Shown here in pieces: positions 55,927 through 64,000 of a DNA stretch of 64,000 bases. Origin of the DNA: Gari tellinella (Eukaryota > Mollusca > Bivalvia > Cardiida > Psammobiidae); NCBI GenBank assembly GCA_922989275.2, contig OV277864.1, forward strand, positions 27,415,550 to 27,479,549, in the 5' to 3' direction. Position numbers and translations under genes: made by a program. The notes beneath the pieces are model-generated. The model did no database searches. It was not told where the DNA came from and was given only the letters and a program-made list of their open reading frames with translations. Within the stretch, counting starts at the first letter, position 1; each line of letters starts with the position of its first letter.

Positions 55927-56145
55927 TTAACCCACTAACCCCAATTGAAGCATACACACATTATTTACAAACAGTGTATTAGTGAAGAGTACACTTGTCC
56001 TATTCAAACTGTAAACCCAGGTCGTAGTACTCCTACAGGAGTCCTTTGATCAGGGTCTGCATTGTTTGCCTAAATAGTCTAAAATGGACTAGACTTAATT
56101 GGAAAATGGAATTGCCATTAAAATTTTCAGGGGTCAATTTGTTAT
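55927..56145. mobile_element. TTAA-2 MITE, right end decayed
   Basis: TTAACCCACTAACCCCAATT at the left; hairpin GTAGTACTCCTACAGGAGTC; the right end reads CAATTTGTTATGG. Confidence 0.65.
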
Positions 56146-56264
56146 GGCCCACACATGCAGCAGCTGCCCTATATTTGACTTGCCGTTGTAGATTTTCTGG
56201 TTTTTTCTAGCTTTGTTCTTTTACAGAAAATTAGTTTAATACTGAAATATGGTTGAGATTGTAT

Positions 56265-56725
56265 AACCATTTACAGCAAAGCATGTTTCTAGTTTTGAAG
56301 AGAGATGACCTCTTAAAGCAGGTTGAAAGTAAGCAGAATGCTTCTAAAAGAGCATTCCACTTTACTTTCAACCTGATGTAAGCTACTATCTTATCTGGAA
56401 AGATACTGGAAATGCCTTGTGTGTTTTATGTTCAGAACTTTCTAGGTTTGGGCTACTTTTCTTAGTGTAGAAATATTAACCCTTAGCCCGCCAAATAAAT
56501 TGTCGTCTGCTATATTTCTCGTCTGCTTCAAGTTTCAAAGTGCTTCAAAGTTGCTCAAAATTGCTGAAAATGTTGTCCGGGTGTCAAACAGCTTGGATCC
56601 GGATGAGACGCCGAGTAACTCGGCGTCTCATCCGGATCCAAGCTGTTTGCATATGGAGCTATAGTCGTGAGTGGCAGGCTAAGGGTTAAGGTGTAAGGAG
56701 GAGTATTTATAGAGTAATGGGTTAA
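56265..56725. mobile_element. TTAA-1 MITE carrying a TTAA-3 copy
   Basis: Left part CCATTTACAGCAAAGC with hairpin GAATGCTTCTAAAAGAGCATTC, right end AGAGTAATGGGTTAA. The terminal half is split at TTAA 56476. Confidence 0.7.
56476..56689. mobile_element. TTAA-3 hairpin MITE, copy 2
   Basis: TTAACCCTTAGCCCGCCA to GGCAGGCTAAGGGTTAA. It differs from copy 1 at only a handful of bases. Confidence 0.88.
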
Positions 56726-57447
56726 CCACTAGTAAATGAAGAAGTAAGGCTATCTCTAATATCAGATTACTCCTTCATGCAGGACAAAATTAAGGCTTAA
56801 CCTTTACCCCCATAAATACATCTTTTTACACTTGTGATTTATTCCTCTTCTGAAGAGCTGAAATGGATAAAATATAATGTGACATGAATAAGTTTACATA
56901 ACAGTTGTGTTTTCATTATGGGGTTGAAGTGTTTAAACATTACTAATATAGAGGGATCATTTTAGGGGACTAGGGGTTTGGATCATTATTTACAAGGGAG
57001 GAGGGAGCTTTGTAAAGAACTGTAAGATGTTGGAGGAGAGGATTAGCCAAAAGTCTTTCTTATGAGATTGAGTAAAGTTTGTGATTGAGTGCTTGGCAAT
57101 TGTTTGATTTCTGGTCGTTTTTCACGACCCTATGGTGATTGGTTGAGGGCATACTGTTTTGCCCTTGTTTGTTCGTTCTTCCATGTATTTGTTCGTCTGT
57201 CTGTGCACATAATCATAAGATCTAATATTTCGTCTAACTACTATAGCTTTCAAGCTACAACCTTATAATTTTACAGGACGTTTCCAAATGTTCCACAAAA
57301 TTTAATGTGCATGTGGTCAGGATTTTGACATGCTTCAATTTTTCCAAAGAAATAAGGCGAGTTGAACTTAGTAAATGTTGGCTTATACTGTTCATGCAGC
57401 CTATAGGTGGCATCATATGTGTTTTACAGCCATGTCTCTAGTTCAGA

Positions 57448-57640
57448 ACATAGAGTTCCAGGTAAAGTGATTTATTTCAATAGCTAAAATCCACATGCCT
57501 CCACCAAACCCTATGGTGTGACTACTTATTAGAATCATCGCTCTGCGATGATTCTAATGAGTAGTCGCACCATATGGTTTGATGGAGACATAATAGATAA
57601 AATGCTGAAATAAGTGATTCTTTTCTGGAGTATATATAGA
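57448..57640. mobile_element. CAG-1 MITE, diverged
   Basis: The core GAATCATCGCTCTGCGATGA and GTGTGACTACTTATTAG arms are clear. The ends (AGAGTTCCAGGTAAAG, TCTTTTCTGGAG) are worn. Confidence 0.65.
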
Positions 57641-57881
57641 ATTTGCATTGATTGATGCTTGTTTGTGTGCGCAGGGTTTCTTTATTTTGTACTATGAGTG
57701 ATTGTATACATTCAGATATTTTGTATGTGTTTATTTTTTTCATACATGTAGGTATGTGTGATTGCAGAACAAAAAACATAACAGGGTTTTGAGTGACTCA
57801 GTATTACAGAAGATTGTGTTTGAAGTACAAGATCCTGAGTGTTTTCAGTCTTGTATGGTTCAGTTTGATTGGGAATATCAG

Positions 57882-58074
57882 CAGGGTTCCAAATAAGAGG
57901 GAGTAAACTCAAGTTTCCCCAACACTTTATACTTTGTGTCTCTTCCAGACAATTCTAATGAATAGTCTATACTTTGTGTCTCTTCCAGACAATTCTAATG
58001 AATAGTCACTCCACAAGTTTTCATGAAGACATAACGATATTAGTTTTTGACATACTCCCCTTATCTGGAACCCA
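57882..58074. mobile_element. CAG-1 MITE with a 38-base internal duplication
   Basis: CAGGGTTCCAAATAAGAGGG at the left, CTTATCTGGAACCCAG at the right. The phrase TATACTTTGTGTCTCTTCCA up to AATGAATAGTC occurs twice in a row. Confidence 0.7.
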
Positions 58075-58080
58075 GGGTCC

Positions 58081-58175
58081 ATGCTTATAAAGCGTTTGAG
58101 TTGAGTCTTAAATCATTCTCAAGCATTTGAGCTCAAATCTGACCAATCAAATGCTTGAGAATGAACTCAGACTCA
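58081..58175. repeat. short copy of the GGTCAGATTTGAG palindrome
   Basis: GCTTATAAAGCGTTTGAG and CTCAAATCTGACCAATCA as in 42812-42941, but the central part of one arm is missing. Confidence 0.7.
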
Positions 58176-58354
58176 GAGTAAGAAAGCTGTTCCACAAGGT
58201 CTCTTGAATTAATGTAAGATAATGTAAAGGTAGGAGATGTTCGTGCCAAATAACTCCAAATTTACTATTATTTTGTACAGATACATTGTACTGCATATAC
58301 CGGGAATATGTCTGTCTTACAAGAAGTGTACATGCAGTTTGGATTTAATGGTTT

Positions 58355-58575
58355 CTCAGCAGGAAACCATTTTAGGAAACGTACGTATGACCAAAACGGT
58401 CTTAAGTCAAAACTTTAAAATACATCTAATTTCTGCACCTAATGCTGTCTTTTAAAGACGATTCCAAAAAGATGTCACAAGACAGAATTAGATGGAGAAA
58501 TAAATAATAATTGAGAATTTTAGAATCTGACTTACGACAATATTTGTCGTATGACGTTATGTATGACGGGCCCAA
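58355..58575. mobile_element. GCCC-1-related MITE, left end lost
   Basis: Core TTTTAAAGACGATTCCAAAA and ACAAGACAGAATTAGATGG as in the copies at 35421 and 36617; right end ATGTATGACGGGCCC. Confidence 0.6.
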
Positions 58576-58624
58576 AGAAACCATTGGACATGTGTGTATA
58601 GTTTGAAAACAGTTCCTAGACTTT

Positions 58625-58828
58625 CTGTAAGGTGAGTATTTCAAAATCTGAAATACTTATTTTTGCATTAAACCCAATGGTGTTACTACTCATAAGAAGA
58701 CTTTACTTTATAAGAATAGTCTGTTTGAGACAATTCTAATGAGTAGTTACACCTGAGGATTTGGTGTTGACATGAAGGAGAAAATGCTGGATTTGTTCAG
58801 TTTACACCATCTTATCTGGAGCCCCAGT
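58625..58828. mobile_element. CAG-1 MITE, left end worn
   Basis: GAGTATTTCAAAATCTG at the left, GGTGTTACTACTCATAAG in the core, CTTATCTGGAGCCCCAG at the right. Confidence 0.6.
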
Positions 58829-59060
58829 GTATCATAAGTTATCCCGTTCTGTAGAGCAGATATTTGAGGTGCTTGTAAAGTTATAGCTCTAAACAGAGAT
58901 GTTTATTTAGTTGTTGTTCGGTAATTTTCATATCTTGGGCTACATCATTTTAACAAATGCCATTTCAATTTCTCATGTAGGATTTTTTTTGAGTAGATAA
59001 AGATGTGGACATCTGTGGACAAAACTAGTTGAGAAATGCTGAGAGTTTCGCAGCTTTGAT

Positions 59061-59241
59061 TTAACTCTTTACATGCTTGCGACAAAACTGTGATTATCTG
59101 TGCTAATAGTCTGGATCCTAATGAGACATGGCATTACACTTGACACTATGACCCTGTTTTAAAAAGAAAATTTGATTGTTAAAACAATAGCAGACGATGA
59201 TTGTTGCAGACTAAAAAAGTAGCCAGCATGTAAAGAGTTAA
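59061..59241. mobile_element. TTAA-4 MITE
   Basis: TTAACTCTTTACATGCTTGC at the left and GCATGTAAAGAGTTAA at the right; the hairpin is largely lost. Confidence 0.75.
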
Positions 59242-59452
59242 ACTGAATCTCAGGGCACATGATAAGTGGAGTATTTCAAAAGCTAGTCTTTATGCCTCCA
59301 CCACATCCTATGATGTGACTGCTCATTAGAATTGTCACTTTGGGATGATGGTAATGAGAAGTCACAAATTAAAGCAGATGACAATGAAACGATGAAGGGT
59401 TAAAATTCTCACGAAAGATTTGGAAGTGAAAGGGTTAAACTATCACAAGTCC

Positions 59453-59655
59453 TTAACCCTTAGCCCGCCAAATAAATTGTCGTCTGCTATATTTCTCGTC
59501 TGCTTCAAGTTTCAAAGTTGCTCAAAATTGCTGAAAATGTTGTCCGAGTGTCAAACAGCTTGGATCCGGATGAGACGCCGAGTTACTCGGCGTCTCATCC
59601 GGATCCAAGCTGTTGCATATGGAGCTATAGTCGTGAGTGGCAGGCTAAGGGTTAA
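59453..59655. mobile_element. TTAA-3 hairpin MITE, copy 3
   Basis: TTAACCCTTAGCCCGCCA to GGCAGGCTAAGGGTTAA. It is almost the same sequence as copies 1 and 2, with one short internal deletion (the CAAAGTGCTT step). It shares its right TTAA with the next element. Confidence 0.88.
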
Positions 59656-60145
59656 CCCTTTACTCCATAGCCTATTTCTAGTATTGAAAATAGTTGACCA
59701 CTTAAATGAGTTTGAAAGTATGCAGAATGCACCTTAACTCTTTCCTCCATGAAACTTTAAATAGACAATTCCAGTTTCAATTTTAGTCTGGTCCATTTCT
59801 GACTTTTAAGGGTTGTTTTTGTCAATGTTTGGCATAATGACAGACAGTGATGACCCTGATCAGAGGGCTCCTTTCGGAGCCCTCTGATCTGGGTCTTCAC
59901 TGTTTGCACAGGACAAGTGTACTATTTACATGTACACTGTTTGAAAAGGACGCCTATATGCGGGATTAGGGTTCAAAGGGTTAAGGTACATTCTGCTTTA
60001 CTTTCAGCCTTCTTTAAGCTACCATCTGCTAGAATTATAGAAACATTTTCTTGATACATTTTCATGACTATAAATTTGAATATTTTCTTCAATGGGGATA
60101 GCAAATAATTGCGTTAAAATGAGTTTCTATGGAGTAAAGGATTAA
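59652..60145. mobile_element. TTAA-1 MITE split at its hairpin apex
   Basis: TTAACCCTTTACTCCATAGC at the left, GGAGTAAAGGATTAA at the right. The hairpin apex GCACC-TTAA-GGTAC is opened by a TTAA-2 copy. Confidence 0.85.
59734..59984. mobile_element. TTAA-2 MITE inserted at the TTAA-1 apex
   Basis: TTAACTCTTTCCTCCATGAA at the left, AGGGTTCAAAGGGTTAA at the right; hairpin AGGGCTCCTTTCGGAGCCCT. The host reads straight through if one TTAA plus the insert is removed. Confidence 0.88.
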
Positions 60146-61131
60146 GACTACATGGCGTGTCTTGCATTCACTTGTCCCTTATACAAGTTTTTGTTTACCT
60201 ATGTAGGATTATACATTGTGTTGTTACCTGTACATAATATAAGGGCAGTATTTGGAGAACAATATTTTTATAGAAAGTCAATGAAAATTGTGGAACTGAA
60301 AGGTTTTCCGTATAAACAACATGTGTTTGGTTTTGCTTGGCATAGCTGTTGTCATGGTGATGTTGTGTGGTGTAACTGTGAACTGGTTGGTTGGTTGGTG
60401 TTGTATTCTTGGTATGTATTTTAAACATTTGTCAATCTACGAACAGTAGACACTGTATATCATTAATATGTTGTCAAACCAGGGGCAACAACTCTGAGAA
60501 AATGCTTAATGACCCACCAAATAGAATCTCGTTTGATTTTACCTTTTCTGTTTTTACAAAACTTAAATCCCACCATGTACTTGATTGTAACTATGTTGTG
60601 GAGATTGACATTTTAAATATATATAAAATAAACTGTTAAACTTGTGATCAGCAGCCATTTTGTGAAAACATATTGATATATCTCTTTGCATGCTGGTTAT
60701 TTTTTTTTTCTCAACAATTCTAACAATTGAATTTCAAAAATTTATTTTCAAAATCCCGTCAGACAGTTTGGATCCTGATGAGGCGCAGCATAACATGGCT
60801 TGTAAAGGTTGTAATGATTTCACTGCTAATGTATACGGCAGATTACTGCTATAGTTAGGACAAAGCTACAACAGAAATGATTGCAGGTTCTTTACTTTTG
60901 CCCTGCTTTATTATTCATGTTTGTGCCGCAGCATCAGTGAGACTTGACCTGTCTCTTGCTGTACAAGTTGGACTTTTTAAAAACTTTAAATTAAATATCT
61001 AAAATATCTTGAGGAAGTACAATTTGAAATTGTTTTTGAAAATTCTGTTCATAGGATAGGAAGCAGACTACAATTGTTACAGAAGAAAATATTACCCAAC
61101 ATGCAAATAGGAGCCATCTGCCTTTTAAGTT
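60146..61131. other. gene-free stretch
   Basis: AT-rich. The opposing open frames at 60152-60639 have no protein-like composition or splice context and are not called. A weak TTAA-4-like trace (CTCTTTGCATGCTGG, AGACAGTTTGGATCC) lies near 60682-60800. Confidence 0.5.
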
Positions 61132-61370
61132 TTAACCCTTTCCCCCCCATAGCCTGTTTCTAGTTTTGAAGAGAGGTAGGTATTTAAAGCAGGTTGAAAG
61201 TAAAACAGGCACATTCTGCTTTAGTTTTAGTCTGATTTAAGCTGCTATCTGCTAGGATATAGAAAATATTTCTTTTAGTACATGTTTATGACTACATGTA
61301 TAGATTGGAAACATTTTCTTCAGAGGAGGAATAAGGCTCTAAAAGGCACATCTATGGGGGAAGGGTTCTA
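61132..61370. mobile_element. TTAA-1 MITE
   Basis: TTAACCCTTTCCCCCCCATA at the left, TATGGGGGAAGGGTTCT at the right, where TTAA has become TTCT. The hairpin is shortened. Confidence 0.7.
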
Positions 61371-62356
61371 CTAGTTAGTGGTTGTAATAACAAGAATAAT
61401 CAGTGGTTAAAAATGAAGGCCAAGTCATTGTTTTATTTGTTTAGTAGAAATGAAGAACAAAACACTTCTTAGAAGTAAGTAGATCTATGTTGATTTCTGT
61501 TAGTATTTTTATTCTCTGATAAGTTTTTATTCAACATTTTACATCAAGTTTGTGTTCTAATACCTGATTACATTTTCCATGTTTGTTAAAAGCTGCACTT
61601 TTAAAGTATTGCCGGTAACTGAAGTATTTTACTGCCGACTTTTCAAAAGGACTCCATTCCATTTTCTAAATAATTACTTTATATCTTATATATAAATTTG
61701 TCACTTTATATCAACTTGTTAGGGGTTTATTCTTAAGCTATTTGAAATTATGACAAATGGTGCAGACCCTGATTAGAGGGCTCCTTCAGGAGCCTCTGAT
61801 CTTGATCAACACTGTTTGCAAATAATGCATATACCCATTTTCACACATTTAGATTTAATGAGCTACAATTGAAATTGTCTTTTTTTTCAAACATCAGCAA
61901 GACAGCTGGCATTGGTTATATTGTTTTAGTTTGAGTTCTAGTTTTAGCTTGTTGTTTTGGATTAAAACAGGGAGGGTGCTATGAGGGGTTTGTAAGTAAA
62001 GAATGTATCAACATTGAATGGGTAGAAATTGAACCACAGTATTTAGTGTTTGTGTTTTGAATCAGAATCAGAATGTGTTTTGAATGAAAGCAAGCTTGAG
62101 ACAGATACAATGGTTTTTTTTGTCAGCAAAACTGAAGAAAATTAAAAATTGATTGAAATTACAAAGTCTTGTGTTGTTATTTGATAACCAACAGTTAAGA
62201 TATTTTATTTAGCCCTGATTTCAGTGATGTCAAACTTTTACAGTCCCCACCAAAAGTCAAGTGCAAGATATATGTATAGCAGTACATGTACTGTCTATAA
62301 AAGCATCTCTATGCCTTAAACCTATTTCTCTATACTAAAGCCTGTGTCTAGTTTTT
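61371..62356. other. gene-free stretch with one hairpin
   Basis: Only a TTAA-2-type hairpin (GAGGGCTCCTTCAGGAGCC, about 61755-61820) stands out; otherwise AT-rich sequence with no coding signal. Confidence 0.5.
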
Positions 62357-62893
62357 AGCTCACCTGAGCTAGCTCAGGATGAGCTTTTGCAATCCTTGAA
62401 TGTCTGTCGTTAGTCGTCAACAATTTTAGTGTTTACACTCTAGAGGCCACAATATTTATCCATCTTTCTCAAACTTGCTCAGATTGTTATTACCATAAGA
62501 GTTCGGATGAGTTTGATTATGGTTGAAATCGGACCAATAGATCCAGAGTTATCTACCTTAGAATTGCCGAAAATGCCATATTTAAATGTTTACACTCTAG
62601 AGGCCACATTATTTATCCAATCTTTCTCAAACTTGCTCAGATTGCATATTACCATAAGAGTTCGAATAAGTGTGATTATGGTTGAAATCTGACAAATAGG
62701 TCAAGAATTATCTATCTGCCCTTGAATTGCTGAAAATGCCATATTTAACAATGTTTACACTCTAGAGGCCACAATATTTATCCAATCTTTCTAAACTTGC
62801 TCGGATTGTACAAGAGTTTGGATGAGTTTGATTAATTTTGAAATCAGACCAATAGTTAAGTACCTTCGAATTGCTGAAAATGCTATATACAAA
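62357..62893. repeat. tandem-core element, second copy, about three units
   Basis: AGCTCACCTGAGCTAGCTC at the left and units starting GTTTACACTCTAGAGGCCAC as in 45530-46446. The terminal hairpin is absent and a TTAA-2-like hairpin follows. Confidence 0.7.
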
Positions 62894-63012
62894 CATTGTA
62901 GACCCAGATCATACAGGAATCCTCTGATCAGGATCTGCAAACTACTGTACAGTCATGAATGGGCTAAAACTGGACTTGTCCATTTAACCGTCTGTATGCG
63001 TTTAAGATAGTT

Positions 63013-63210
63013 TTAACTCTGCATGCTAGCAGCAAAATTGTAATTATCTGTGCAAATAGTTTGGATCCTGTTGACACAGGGCCTCATTAGGATTAAAACA
63101 GTTGACACCCTGACCCTGTTTCAAAAAGAAGATTTGAAATTTTCTATTTATAGCACCAAAACATACAACAAATATTGCAGACAGAAACATTACCCAGCAT
63201 GCAAAGCGTT
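63013..63210. mobile_element. TTAA-4 MITE, right end worn
   Basis: TTAACTCTGCATGCTAGCAG at the left, ACCCAGCATGCAAAGCGTTA at the right. Confidence 0.65.
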
Positions 63211-63277
63211 ACACTAATGTAGGTTCACCAGTGATGAGTTCAGTAAAGAAATTGATGGCCAGATGGCTACCGGTATA

Positions 63278-63476
63278 CAGTGGAGAAAGGGTAATTCTTT
63301 TGTTCAAACACAAACGCATTGCAATGAAATATAGAAAATGACAACTTTTTGACAATTCTGACTACCGGTTTTAATCTGAGTAACCCGGTGTCTGATCTGG
63401 CTCCAAACTGATTGCAATTAAAATAATAGTTTACGTGTTACCAGGTTTATTTGGAAAGAAAACATTTTCTCTACTG
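63278..63476. mobile_element. TA-2 MITE
   Basis: CAGTGGAGAAAGGGTAATTC at the left and AAAACATTTTCTCTACTG at the right with TA on both sides; the core is partly lost. Confidence 0.7.
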
Positions 63477-63789
63477 TACTCTGCACGTTGCACACGAGGA
63501 ACAAACTGCTGACTTTAACAGCAAACAATGGTAACTGAAAAGGCTACTTGAGTTTCATACAGTCTGATGGGATCTAAACACGACAGAGAATGTAAGTTTA
63601 TATTAATATTTTATTATTACATTTGGCATCTAGGATCCCACAAGGGGGCACCCCTTCCTGCATAGTTATTATAGAATACATCGTGGTAAATCATGGCTCT
63701 GTACACGGTGATAAATTAAACATGAGTTAAGTAGAGAAATGTACATACTGTTAATGATGTGACTATATACACTAATTGTTACAATTATA

Positions 63790-63962
63790 CAGTAGAACCT
63801 CTCTATAACGACCTATAACTTGTGTCAAATACTGCTTAAAGCAATGTGAAAGTGAAACAGAATGCTCCTACAGGAGCTTTCTGTTTCACTTTCAGATTGC
63901 TTTAAGCTGTCACCTGTTTTTTTACAGACAATTAGCCTTCTTTTTAGAGGTCATAATATTAT
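63790..63962. mobile_element. TA-1 hairpin MITE
   Basis: CAGTAGAACCTCTCTATAAC at the left; hairpin GAATGCTCCTACAGGAGCTT with AAAGCAATGTGAAAGTGAAA arms; the right end TTTTTAGAGGTCATAATATT is diverged. Confidence 0.7.
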
Positions 63963-64000
63963 ACAATCAAATTTGTGATAAACAGAAACTACAGAATACG

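Noticed and set aside
60152..60639. Frames of 77-90 codons on both strands
   Set aside because: Low-complexity hydrophobic translation, no conservation signal, no neighbouring exons.
1399..63962. Repeated palindromes as a CRISPR array or as rho-independent terminators
   Set aside because: The sequence is eukaryotic, the hairpins lie within transposon ends at irregular spacing, and there are no spacers or bacterial genes.

Overview
This window is eukaryotic nuclear DNA, AT-rich, with spliced genes and very dense short repeats. A bivalve mollusc is the best fit. The evidence is invertebrate-type HMG-CoA reductase and USP3 proteins with GT-AG introns, tandem-core elements resembling the bivalve 'pearl' family, and dozens of small hairpin transposons. 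The species cannot be named from sequence alone.

Layout. (1) 1098-15425, plus strand: the last 14 exons of HMG-CoA reductase (HMGCR); the N-terminal membrane part lies left of the window. A 5S rRNA-like sequence sits at 121-238 (minus). (2) 17075-36494, minus strand: three tandem paralogues of a three-exon gene for a small secreted protein that I do not recognise. Copy 1 is 17075-19383, copy 2 is 21095-29195 and copy 3 is 31622-36494. Exon phases and splice sites are conserved in all three, and all are open. This is the most interesting unexplained coding content. (3) 39730-55416, plus strand: a complete 14-exon gene for the deubiquitinase USP3 (about 534 aa), from the MECPHL start to the stop and poly(A) signal. 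One intron holds a 5'-truncated non-LTR retrotransposon with an open frame. (4) 55417-64000: no gene found; layered transposons.

The two plus-strand genes are conserved housekeeping genes: sterol synthesis, and histone deubiquitination as known for USP3. They have no evident functional link to the secreted-protein cluster between them.

Repeat key used below. TTAA-1: ends TTAACCCWTTACCCCATA, with a core hairpin AAAGCAGGTTGAAAGTAAAG and its complement. TTAA-2: core hairpin of the GATCAGAGGGCTCC type. TTAA-3: ends TTAACCCTTAGCCCGCCA. TTAA-4: ends TTAACTCTTTGCATGC. All four are flanked by TTAA, as expected of piggyBac-type elements. TA-1: ends CAGTAAAACCTCTCTAT. TA-2: ends CAGTGGAGAAAACG. TA-3: ends CAGTCAAACCTG. 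These three are flanked by TA, as in Tc1/mariner/pogo. CAG-1: ends CAGGGCTCCAGATAAG. CAG-2: ends CAGGGCTGCCAT (hAT-like). GCCC-1: ends GGGCCCGTTTCATAAAA. Several copies are nested in one another, which gives direct evidence of their target sites.
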